A DNA stretch of 13,823 nucleotides from an uncultured Collinsella sp. (GTDB lineage Bacteria; Actinomycetota; Coriobacteriia; Coriobacteriales; Coriobacteriaceae): NCBI GenBank assembly GCA_959599615.1, contig CAUGKA010000038.1:1-13823 (forward strand), in the 5' to 3' direction. This document shows positions 1 to 7,610 of the stretch, one piece after another. A program made the translations under genes and the position numbers. The stretch's first letter is position 1. The number at the start of each line of letters is the position of its first letter. The notes below the pieces were generated by a model, which ran no database searches, was not told the origin of the DNA, and saw nothing but the letters and a program-made list of their open reading frames with translations.

Positions 1-756
1 TCCGTATTGTATCGATGACGAGTCAAATTGCAATTGCGCTATAGCTGGCAAAAGAGAATTCAGAGAGCCGAATGCCACACCACTAGAAATATCGATTAAG
101 AGGAAACCAATTGCCAAGTGCTTCGCGCTAAGATCACTAAATGCAGTCCTGTATTTTTCATTTTTGCTTATCACCTCTTTATCATTAACCTCGATAACCG
201 ACGGAACATCTCGCAGCAACCAGAACGACGCGGCAAAAGAAAGCGCGTCTAATGCAAGAACAGCCTCCGCCCCAAATTGAGCGACAACAAAACCGCCGGC
301 AACTGGCCCCAGAACCATCATCAAATTCTGCAGAAACCCAAACGAATTATTAATTACGTCGCGATTGATACTATTCGTATTGGCTCTTAACAACGAGTAA
401 AAGCAGGGCATTTCAACCGTTCGGCAAAGCGATACCGCGCACGTAATAGCAAACATACTCCATTTACTATCAACAAAAATATAGCAAACGAATAATCCCG
501 CGCGAATTAAGTCTGCCAATCTCATGGCCTGCAGTGTCCCGATACCCATCTTCTGAGGCAGCTGCGCGAGCGCAACTGAAAACAGAGAGGGGGCAAATCT
601 GCAGCAGACCATCAAAGCAGTTGCAGAAACATCGTGAGTTACCTCGTAAATCAGCATTGGCAAAGCAATATTCGCACACCAATTGCCTATTTCGCTTATC
701 CCTCTAGCAATATATAGGACCCGAACCGGACGGCTAGCTCTCAATACCGTGAACAT
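1..756 (-). CDS. MFS transporter, N-terminal 252 residues (runs off left edge)
   Basis: I translated this open frame by hand; it has no stop before the window edge, so only the N-terminal part is present. It encodes a hydrophobic protein with several membrane segments (about residues 28-38, 48-64, 85-110, 146-163, 166-182 and 219-245). A stretch near residues 139-182 contains a GPVAGGF motif followed by ALDALSFAASFW, typical of the drug/siderophore-exporter branch of the major facilitator superfamily (MFS_3, EntS-like). The role is therefore inner-membrane efflux of an unknown small molecule by proton antiport. The ATG at 756 lies 9 nt after a GAGG; a GTG at 759 is an equally possible start. 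It overlaps the end of the DUF2087 gene by 23 bp, so the two are probably cotranscribed and translationally coupled. Codons are AT-rich compared with neighbours, suggesting acquisition. The substrate cannot be told. Confidence 0.85.
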   Translation of the reverse strand, partial: MFTVLRASRPVRVLYIARGISEIGNWCANIALPMLIYEVTHDVSATALMVCCRFAPSLFSVALAQLPQKMGIGTLQAMRLADLIRAGLFVCYIFVDSKWSMFAITCAVSLCRTVEMPCFYSLLRANTNSINRDVINNSFGFLQNLMMVLGPVAGGFVVAQFGAEAVLALDALSFAASFWLLRDVPSVIEVNDKEVISKNEKYRTAFSDLSAKHLAIGFLLIDISSGVAFGSLNSLLPAIAQLQFDSSSIQYG

Positions 757-1015
757 CACGATTAACCTCGTATTTCAGGCCTCGTTCATCCCTTAATAGG
801 AATCCATAATCAACCAGGTACCGCCTCAACACGGCATAATCAGGATAGAGCTGTGACAGCACACGATTAACCTGAAGCTCCGTATAACTTGTATTTAATT
901 CAAAGAAAGAGACGGCCCATAGCAGCATGATTCTTTTATAGCTTTCCTTTTTAGGAATTGAAACCAGCTCGCCATTCTTGAGAAATCGTTTTTTAAAGTC
1001 TATTAGCTCATCCAT
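734..1015 (-). CDS. DUF2087 domain-containing protein (93 aa)
   Basis: This small protein is almost entirely one DUF2087 domain (about residues 9-87). Recognisable landmarks are LVSIPKKESYKRIMLLWAV (18-35), then Y-T-E-x-x-V-N (44-50) and the strongly conserved YPDYAVLRRYLVDYGFLLRD core (57-76). The domain is often found alone or fused to helix-turn-helix domains and is thought to be regulatory or nucleic-acid associated; no biochemical function is firmly established. The start is supported by a GGAGG at 1022-1026, 6 nt before the ATG. It overlaps the MFS gene downstream by 23 bp, so it may regulate the exporter, though this is inference from position alone. Base composition is low in GC, like the transporter. 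Confidence 0.87.
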   Translation of the reverse strand: MDELIDFKKRFLKNGELVSIPKKESYKRIMLLWAVSFFELNTSYTELQVNRVLSQLYPDYAVLRRYLVDYGFLLRDERGLKYEVNRDVHGIES

Positions 1016-1089
1016 TCACATCCTCCATTTCATACGCATCTAATACTAAAAATGCATACGCTTTAGGTCATCGCATTCGGCTTCTTTAT

Positions 1090-1109
1090 TCGAACTAAAC
1101 TCGAACTAA
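1090..1109 (-). promoter_or_regulatory. Two 9-bp direct repeats, candidate operator upstream of the DUF2087-MFS operon
   Basis: TCGAACTAA occurs at 1090-1098 and again at 1101-1109 (TTAGTTCGA on the minus strand). The centres are 11 bp apart, about one helical turn, so both copies would face the same side of the DNA. They lie about 75-95 bp upstream of the DUF2087 start, in the only intergenic gap that could hold its promoter. I could not assign convincing -35 and -10 boxes nearby. A direct-repeat operator is an inference. Confidence 0.3.
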
Positions 1110-1115
1110 TCCAAA

Positions 1116-1373
1116 TTATTTGCTCAAACACTCTTCGAAAGCTCGTTTTTCACTCTGAGTAAAATGCCCTTCCCAGTCAGTCCACGAACAGGAAGGCAAC
1201 TCACAACGAGCGGAGTCGAAGCCCTCTGCCGTCGGTCGCTCAAAATGCACGATAACCTTTTCGATATCGCCATCTGTAATCAGGTCAGAATGAATGACCT
1301 CGGTACCGTCTTCGAATGTCATATACGGGTACATCACGTAAACCACCTCGTAATCGTAAGTCCAGTTTAGCAT
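1116..1373 (-). CDS. Hypothetical protein, 85 aa, cytoplasmic
   Basis: This is a compact soluble-looking protein with no signal peptide or membrane segment. It is rich in Tyr/Trp/Phe and acidic residues: the N-terminal part reads LNWTYDYEVVYVMYPYMTF, followed by a strand-like EKVIVHFERP and a helical C-terminal end. The even spread of residue types and the plausible secondary structure make it more likely a real protein than noise, and the plus-strand frame across it is a poorer candidate. I do not recognise the family. The ATG at 1373 is preceded by an in-frame TTG at 1376; neither has a clear Shine-Dalgarno sequence, which is the main reason for doubt. It is transcribed divergently from the membrane-protein gene starting at 1510. 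Confidence 0.65.
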   Translation of the reverse strand: MLNWTYDYEVVYVMYPYMTFEDGTEVIHSDLITDGDIEKVIVHFERPTAEGFDSARCELPSCSWTDWEGHFTQSEKRAFEECLSK

Positions 1374-1405
1374 CAAGCTATTTCGCCAAAGACAGCAAGC
1401 CCCCC

Positions 1406-1433
1406 TTGATGAGTTGATGGTATCTGTTAAATG
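1406..1433 (+). promoter_or_regulatory. Weak candidate promoter for the membrane-protein gene
   Basis: TTGATG at 1406-1411 and TAAATG at 1428-1433 are separated by 16 bp and lie about 75 bp upstream of the ATG at 1510. Both boxes deviate from consensus, and a second TTGATG sits at 1414-1419. The assignment is tentative. Confidence 0.25.
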
Positions 1434-1509
1434 TCACGTACGATTCACATCTGGTGGGTACCCTGATGGCTACACGAAACGAAGCAGATTTACACCGGGA
1501 GGACCCCGT

Positions 1510-2472
1510 ATGACAACCAAGTACACCGACGCGCCGCGCACGCGCGTCATGACACCGGCCGCGCTCAACAACGGCGTTCACGAAAACCATTCCATCGGAC
1601 AGACCATGGCCATCGCGCCCAAAAAGGGTCTGTTCGACGATATCTCCATTCCCCAAATCATCGCCGGCGCCGCAGCTGCCGCCACGAGCGTCGCGCTTGC
1701 TTCCAAGATCGGCATCGCTGGTTCAGTAATTGGTGCCGCCGTGAGCTCGGTCATCACCGTTGTGTCCTCGCAGGTCTACCGCCACTTTATCTCTGCCAGC
1801 GCCGAAGCAATCAAGGGCACGCATGCCGCTGTCGACTACCCTACCGGCGCCTACGAGCCCGTTGAGCCCAATGTCGAGGAGCACCTAGGTGGCGCCGCAA
1901 CCACGCAGGAGATGCGCCAGGTTGCGGGACGCGCGACCACGGCGCGCGTCGCTCCCAACAGCCTGCGCGCCAAGGCGGCGGCCGAGCGCAGCCAGACGCA
2001 AAAGAAGGTCATCATCTTCTCGATCGCTATCGCCATAGTCGCGGTCATCGCCTGCGCCGGCGCCATCCTTATCACCACTGCCGGTGAGGGTCTGGGCGAG
2101 CGTCCCGAGCCGATCCTTTCGTCGCGCACGACCGAGAGCGATGCAGATGGCGACACCCAGTCGCAGGATCAGCAGGCAAAGACGGACGATACGCAAGACA
2201 GTTCTACCTCTGCCAATTCATCCTCGAACACCCAAAACCAATCGCAGGGCACCGATTCCTCTACGGCCAACAGCAGCACGCCGTCCGGCACGACCGACTC
2301 AAGCCAAACGACTGACGGTTCGCAGCCGAGCACGGGCGACCAGACGAGCGACAGCACTTCGGGAACGGGCACAGCAGACAGCAGCAACACCAACAGCTCG
2401 AACAGCTCGAGCGGAACCGCGTCCGGCACGGCATCCGACAACTCGAGCCAAGGCACGGCATCGGGCAACTAA
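1510..2472 (+). CDS. Membrane protein with Gly/Ala-rich hydrophobic region and Ser/Thr/Asn/Gln-rich C-terminal tail (320 aa)
   Basis: The frame is open from 1414, but the start at 1510 is preferred: a GGGAGG at 1497-1502 sits 7 nt before this ATG, and the extra N-terminal residues look non-coding. Residues 1-44 are polar. Residues 45-86 form a Gly/Ala/Val/Ser-rich hydrophobic stretch with small-residue spacing like a glycine zipper, enough for one or two membrane passes. Residues 87-165 are a soluble loop with a basic, Ala-rich second half. Residues 166-190 are a clear membrane helix preceded by QKK. Residues 200-320 are a low-complexity tail of Ser, Thr, Asp, Gln, Asn and Gly without Cys or aromatic residues. 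A cell-surface or cell-wall-spanning role with an extended, possibly glycosylated, tail is plausible. There is no LPXTG-type sorting signal. The family is not recognised. A hairpin terminator follows. Confidence 0.85.
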   Translation: MTTKYTDAPRTRVMTPAALNNGVHENHSIGQTMAIAPKKGLFDDISIPQIIAGAAAAATSVALASKIGIAGSVIGAAVSSVITVVSSQVYRHFISASAEAIKGTHAAVDYPTGAYEPVEPNVEEHLGGAATTQEMRQVAGRATTARVAPNSLRAKAAAERSQTQKKVIIFSIAIAIVAVIACAGAILITTAGEGLGERPEPILSSRTTESDADGDTQSQDQQAKTDDTQDSSTSANSSSNTQNQSQGTDSSTANSSTPSGTTDSSQTTDGSQPSTGDQTSDSTSGTGTADSSNTNSSNSSSGTASGTASDNSSQGTASGN

Positions 2473-2506
2473 GCACATTTGCCTCTCATAGATAACCGAC
2501 CTGTAT

Positions 2507-2540
2507 AACGGGCGCGAATCGACAGCGGTTCGCGCCCGTT
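2507..2540 (+). terminator. Intrinsic terminator after the membrane-protein gene
   Basis: AACGGGCGCGAA (2507-2518) pairs perfectly with TTCGCGCCCGTT (2529-2540), giving a 12-bp GC-rich stem with a 10-nt loop, 35 bp after the stop codon. The following T run is short, so termination may be incomplete and could allow some read-through into the gene at 2613. Confidence 0.75.
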
Positions 2541-2555
2541 TGCCTTGGGCGCCGC

Positions 2556-2571
2556 CATGGCGAGCGCCATG
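2556..2571. repeat. 16-bp inverted repeat upstream of the LOTUS-like gene
   Basis: CATGGCG (2556-2562) and CGCCATG (2565-2571) are perfect inverted arms around a 2-bp centre. The element lies just upstream of a TAAGAT hexamer at 2578-2583 that could serve as a -10 box, so it would fall in the promoter spacer or -35 region. It may be an operator; in this GC-rich setting chance cannot be excluded. Confidence 0.35.
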
Positions 2572-2577
2572 CGATGG

Positions 2578-2600
2578 TAAGATGCTTTACATGTGTAAAG
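2578..2600 (+). promoter_or_regulatory. Candidate -10 box and CopY/BlaI-type operator before the LOTUS-like gene
   Basis: TAAGAT at 2578-2583 resembles a -10 hexamer; no good -35 box lies at the right distance. Directly after it, CTTTACA (2585-2591) and TGTAAAG (2594-2600) form perfect 7-bp inverted arms around a 2-bp centre. The core TACA-TG-TGTA fits the TACAnnTGTA pattern bound by CopY/BlaI/MecI-type winged-helix repressors. The right arm abuts the Shine-Dalgarno region (AGAGGAG at 2599-2605), so a bound repressor would block initiation, or the transcript could fold over the ribosome site. No such repressor is encoded in the window. Confidence 0.45.
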
Positions 2601-2612
2601 AGGAGATTTGCC

Positions 2613-3914
2613 ATGAGCAAGACAATAGTTAGGCCCACGCTTTCACTGGGCAACCACATCTATCTGTATCGCCTGCTGCGCGATGCGATTGGATGCGGCA
2701 AGCAAACGTTTATGACGCAGGTCGAAGAGGCGCTCGCCGCTGGCGACATGACTGCTTATGACCTGGGCTTCGAGTCCACGCGCGAGTTGCTCGAAGAGCT
2801 CGACGACTGCATTAAGCTGACTGTCTTTAAGGGCGGTCGCCTGTATGCCACGGTCATCGCCAACGAGGCATGGGATGCCGCACTTGCCAAGGGCGAGGAC
2901 AAGCCCAAGACCGCCAAGGGCGCCAAGCAGTCGTACAAAAAGAAGAAGCGCGGCGAGAAGGACCTCAAGGCCGTGCGCCCTAAGCACGTTAAGCGTCCCG
3001 AGCCCGAAGCCGTGACTGAAGCCGTGCCGGAGCCCGAGGCAAAGGTCGAAGTTGTTCTTGAGGTAACAACGGAGGTCGAAACCGAACTCGCCGACATGAC
3101 CGATCCCGAAGTCATGACTGAGCAGGAAGCCGCTGCGGAGCTCAACGAGGCATCCAAGTCGACAACCGAAGAGGCGGCTGGCCAGCCCGAGGCGCCCGTG
3201 TTCCAGAACCACGATGTCTTTGGCGACAACACCGAGGACAATCAGTCCGACGAGCTCGCGGATCAAGATGCTGCCGAGGCAACACCGGAGCCCGAGGCGC
3301 CCCAGCCTGCCATCTCGCTCACGGTTGTCTACGACCCCGAGAACGCCAACGCCGGCATCACCACCATGGTATCCACGCCGGTCGAGGCCAAGTCGAACGT
3401 CGAGGCAGAGGACACTCCGCAGGCCGATGCCAAAACCGGGACCGAAGACACGTCCATCTCCGTGGAACCGACAGATTCCATAGCTAAGCCAGAAGCGGCA
3501 TCTGAGTCTGCGCCTGTCATTGAGTCCGCATCCGCACCCGCCTGTGACCAGGCTCCCACACCTGCACCGACTCCGGTCCCCAATTCAGCACCGGCCCCCG
3601 CTCCCGCAGCACCGACCATCCCCGGGGACTTCCCCATCGATTTCGCGACCGAGGTCTTCTGCCCTAGCCCGCTGCTGCACCAGCTGTCGACCTATCTCCC
3701 CTACGGCGCTGACACCCTCGGCATCGTCGGCGAGTACTACTGGATCGCTCGCGAGCGCGGTACCATCGAGGCCGGCCGTAACCGCGCGAGCTTCCCCCTG
3801 CGCTACACACAGGCCGGCAAACGCCACGAAGTCACCGTACGCATTCGCCGCAACACCACCGGCGGCCTCGGAGCCACCTGGGCCATCGACAAGGTCGAAG
3901 CCCCGGTCGAGTAA
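2613..3914 (+). CDS. LOTUS/OST-HTH-like N-domain, acidic Ala/Pro linker, small C-terminal domain (433 aa)
   Basis: An ATG at 2613 with AGAGGAG 7 nt upstream (2599-2605) is the likely start; the frame extends to 2574, but those 13 residues have no ribosome site of their own. Residues 1-92 form a compact helical domain whose pattern (helix, TAYDLGFESTRELLEEL, DDCIKLTV, KGGRLYATVI) resembles the LOTUS/OST-HTH fold, a small winged-helix domain linked to RNA binding; this match is by eye only. Residues 93-128 are a Lys-rich basic patch. Residues about 129-340 are a low-complexity linker of Glu, Ala, Pro, Thr and Val with recurring PEPEA motifs and an APTPAPTP-type run. Residues about 341-433 form a folded domain with GIVGEYYWIARERG and a basic strand pair (HEVTVRIRRN). 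There is no signal peptide or membrane segment, so it is probably cytoplasmic. The two domains may bridge partners. The family is not recognised. Confidence 0.87.
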   Translation: MSKTIVRPTLSLGNHIYLYRLLRDAIGCGKQTFMTQVEEALAAGDMTAYDLGFESTRELLEELDDCIKLTVFKGGRLYATVIANEAWDAALAKGEDKPKTAKGAKQSYKKKKRGEKDLKAVRPKHVKRPEPEAVTEAVPEPEAKVEVVLEVTTEVETELADMTDPEVMTEQEAAAELNEASKSTTEEAAGQPEAPVFQNHDVFGDNTEDNQSDELADQDAAEATPEPEAPQPAISLTVVYDPENANAGITTMVSTPVEAKSNVEAEDTPQADAKTGTEDTSISVEPTDSIAKPEAASESAPVIESASAPACDQAPTPAPTPVPNSAPAPAPAAPTIPGDFPIDFATEVFCPSPLLHQLSTYLPYGADTLGIVGEYYWIARERGTIEAGRNRASFPLRYTQAGKRHEVTVRIRRNTTGGLGATWAIDKVEAPVE

Positions 3915-3955
3915 AAAACGGCCTCGGATAGCCAATTGACCATCCGAGGCCGTTT
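3913..3955. terminator. Strong bidirectional terminator between convergent genes
   Basis: AAACGGCCTCGGAT (3916-3929) and ATCCGAGGCCGTTT (3942-3955) form a perfect 14-bp stem with a 12-nt loop. On the minus strand the stem is followed by six T residues (A run 3913-3918), and on the plus strand by TTT within the stem end. It overlaps the TAA of the upstream plus-strand gene and lies 14 bp past the stop of the minus-strand lipoprotein gene, so it serves both. Confidence 0.9.
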
Positions 3956-3968
3956 GAATTCAGGCCTT

Positions 3969-4361
3969 TTAGTTGTCATCGGCGCATATAGACACCAGAG
4001 AAGCAAGCTCATCCTCAAGTTGCGGAGCAAAGTATCTAAAAGAAACCTGCGCTCCAGTCGGTATCGACTCAATCATATTCGCAGCATTATCTGAAACTCG
4101 GTACGATGCAGTTTCACCTGTCTTCAAATCCTCTATTGAGCAGACAGCGTCTTCAGCATCAATCGACCTAAGCACGCCTTCTCCTTGTAACATCACATCG
4201 GCATGCCCGCCAGCTATTTCTAATGAACCTGAGTCTGTCGCAGTCACTTCTCCGGAACCTCCGCGCGATATCTCTTCCTTTGTTGAACAGCCCACCAATG
4301 AAGCCATCAGCACCAAAGACAGAGCTAGACGAATCGCCCTACTTCGAAAAAGTCGTTCCAT
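3969..4361 (-). CDS. Small secreted lipoprotein (130 aa)
   Basis: The N terminus has a textbook lipoprotein signal: basic MERLFRSRAIR, a hydrophobic core (LALSLVLMA) and the lipobox S-L-V-G-C with the acylated Cys at residue 25 when counted from the ATG at 4361. Upstream in-frame ATGs at 4373 and 4388 would give a longer, less typical leader; none has a strong ribosome site, which suggests coupling to the preceding gene. The mature part (about 105 residues) is acidic and strand-rich (GVLRSIDAEDAVCSIEDL, GETASYRV, GAQVSFRYF), consistent with a small beta-barrel on the outer face of the membrane. The start overlaps the end of the peptidase-like gene by 23 bp, so the two proteins probably work together, for example as anchor, inhibitor or substrate presenter. 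That partnership is inference. Base composition is AT-rich, like the peptidase gene. Confidence 0.85.
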   Translation of the reverse strand: MERLFRSRAIRLALSLVLMASLVGCSTKEEISRGGSGEVTATDSGSLEIAGGHADVMLQGEGVLRSIDAEDAVCSIEDLKTGETASYRVSDNAANMIESIPTGAQVSFRYFAPQLEDELASLVSICADDN

Positions 4362-5466
4362 AAGTCCACGCATAATAGCTCTGATCATACTTCAGGAAGG
4401 ATAAAGATGAATTCCAGCCGTCCGCTATGCCAATCATCTGCCTTGTCTCTCCAGTTTTCTTACCAGTAAGTGTGGCGTAAGCCTCCGCTGTTACAGAATG
4501 GGCTGATCCGTTGTACAAACTCGCATGTAAAACATTCGGTCTATTAGAGTTAATCTCATTTTGAATGCTCGCGATAGCCGGAGAGGAGACAGTGCGGGCG
4601 ATAAGAGTACTTCCTCTGCTTGCGCAGTAATTTGTAAACCCCGTTGCACAGGTTGATATCGGCGTTCCGCCCAAAACAACGCCGGGAACAGTCTGTTCTT
4701 CATCGGAAAGAGCATGGGTATTGGTGTAATTCCATATCTGCATATATTGCGAAGGGTCGCTATATAAATTGGCAATGCCATACAGTTCCGCAACGTTCGA
4801 AAAAGCTGTCACCATACAAGCATAGTGGGCAGTAAGCCTCTTAATCTCGCTTTCATCATATGACATAAACTGAGAAATGGAACGAAATCCAGATACTGTG
4901 TAATCCTGCATTTGAGTTGCGTAAATTACGACATCGTTCCAGCTTGAAGGTTTATTCGATAAAACGACAGGCCGTCCTTCTATGGAAACAGCCGGGATTG
5001 TTCTTCCGCAATTTGTTGTTATTGAACCGTCCAAAGATTGCACACCGAATTCGAATGGATTGATCATTACGACTGGGTTATTGAAAGAATAAGACTCAAC
5101 ACCAAGATCTCCTCCCCGATCCATAGGGCTGACTAAGCCGTCTCCAAAACGATATCCCGTAAGTATTTCATCATCTGAAGCATCTAAAACCAAATAGCCC
5201 GCGGCTCTATTGAATGTCACAACCGGAACAATGTAGCCAAGCGGGGACCCATCAACGTCTACAAAAGGAATAGGGTCAGAAGGCGTATACGAAGAGCCGA
5301 GGAGTCCCTTTATATATTTATCGGCAAGCTCTTGCGCAATTTCTGAAGTAAATTGTATCTGCTCACCATCAATATTGCCCGTCGAAGCAAAAACCTCTTT
5401 CGGACGTGCGGCTAAGGCGACAATTGAAGACGCGACAAGTTGCAGAAAACGACGACGCGAAAGCAT
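4339..5466 (-). CDS. Tat-exported papain-fold cysteine peptidase-like protein (C39/C10-like, 375 aa)
   Basis: The N terminus reads MLSRRRFLQL, matching the twin-arginine consensus S-R-R-x-F-L-K, followed by a hydrophobic stretch ending near residue 28, so export in folded form is likely. Residues about 36-110 resemble a propeptide of the streptopain type (ELADKYI, GYLVLDASDDEILTGY). The catalytic region has a candidate nucleophile Cys217 in HYACMVTAFSNVAELYG, a His323 in GSAHSVTAEAY preceded by an INSNRPNVLHASL strand, and an Asp/Asn in IADGWN (349-352), the Cys-His-Asp/Asn order of the C39, C10 and C47 families. The usual oxyanion Gln before the Cys is not obvious. It may be a peptidase, a bacteriocin-processing-like enzyme or an inactive relative. 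Ribosome site is weak (AGAAAGAAG). It is cotranscribed with the lipoprotein gene, which overlaps its 3' end. AT-rich codons suggest horizontal origin. Confidence 0.85.
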   Translation of the reverse strand: MLSRRRFLQLVASSIVALAARPKEVFASTGNIDGEQIQFTSEIAQELADKYIKGLLGSSYTPSDPIPFVDVDGSPLGYIVPVVTFNRAAGYLVLDASDDEILTGYRFGDGLVSPMDRGGDLGVESYSFNNPVVMINPFEFGVQSLDGSITTNCGRTIPAVSIEGRPVVLSNKPSSWNDVVIYATQMQDYTVSGFRSISQFMSYDESEIKRLTAHYACMVTAFSNVAELYGIANLYSDPSQYMQIWNYTNTHALSDEEQTVPGVVLGGTPISTCATGFTNYCASRGSTLIARTVSSPAIASIQNEINSNRPNVLHASLYNGSAHSVTAEAYATLTGKKTGETRQMIGIADGWNSSLSFLKYDQSYYAWTYGTTFSK

Positions 5467-5708
5467 ATGTTCTTCTTTCTAGAGGAGCGACTTATAAGAT
5501 ACTCCTATTCTATAACCTTTTTTGTAACGTTACAGCACTGGTTATATTTCAATTCGATTTGCTTATGTCCTTGTAACCCAATACGTCTTTACGTTTTAAA
5601 CGGAATTAGAAAATCGCTCATAGCAAAAACGGGCTTTAATCCCAAAGAGATGACTTTGATTATGAATCAAACCAGCAGCCAGGGCATAGCTGCAGTGCAA
5701 TTGCTACA
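5467..5708. other. Intergenic region holding the peptidase promoter area
   Basis: This AT-rich gap separates the peptidase-like gene from the ettA terminator. The plus-strand open frame crossing it runs into the terminator hairpin and shows no domain, so I regard it as chance. On the minus strand, AT-rich hexamers such as TATAGA near 5510-5515 could be a -10 box, but no matching -35 is convincing. A perfect 12-bp palindrome lies at 5523-5534. I see no RNA gene. Confidence 0.4.
5523..5534. promoter_or_regulatory. Perfect 12-bp palindrome, candidate operator of the peptidase operon
   Basis: TGTAACGTTACA at 5523-5534 is its own reverse complement. It lies 57 bp upstream of the peptidase ATG, next to A/T-rich promoter-like sequence. 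A dimeric repressor or activator site is plausible; the cognate regulator is unknown. Confidence 0.4.
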
Positions 5709-5738
5709 AGAAAGGCCGCCCTTGCTGGCGGCCTTTCT
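5709..5738 (-). terminator. Terminator of ettA
   Basis: AGAAAGGCCGCC (5709-5720) and GGCGGCCTTTCT (5727-5738) make a perfect 12-bp stem with a 6-nt loop, starting 8 bp beyond the ettA stop. On the minus strand the stem ends in CTTTCTT. It is symmetric enough to act in both directions. Confidence 0.85.
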
Positions 5739-5746
5739 ACTTGCTA

Positions 5747-7426
<1,680 letters not shown>

Positions 7427-7517
7427 TTGCCTGTTTTATCCTTTCTACCTGCTGTTTCCCTATTCTTGATTCGCTTTAGTAGAAACGAAATGAGGAAACC
7501 AGCTCTGAAACGTAACG

Positions 7518-7537
7518 AAAAAGGGGCATGGTTGCCC
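7518..7537 (-). terminator. Terminator after the sdpI-like gene
   Basis: On the minus strand GGGCA-ACCA-TGCCC (7537-7524) forms a short hairpin with a 4-nt loop, followed by C and five T residues (7522-7518). It lies about 75 nt downstream of the SdpI-like stop codon. The stem is short but GC-rich and the U tract is good. Confidence 0.6.
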
Positions 7538-7610
7538 ACACCCCCTAATACTACCTGGGAAAAGTCCCCCGGAACATACTATGAACTGCGTACGCTAGTT
7601 TTCCGCAACC

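Noticed and set aside
2169..2491. Overlapping frames in the Ser/Thr-rich tail region on both strands
   Set aside because: They are by-products of low-complexity repeats in the tail; translations are Arg/Thr/Ala- or Leu/Val/Ser-rich without features.
2643..3266. A 207-codon minus-strand frame within the LOTUS-like gene
   Set aside because: It is the antisense of the repetitive Glu/Ala/Pro-coding stretch, rich in Leu/Gly by complementarity, without a start site or family features.
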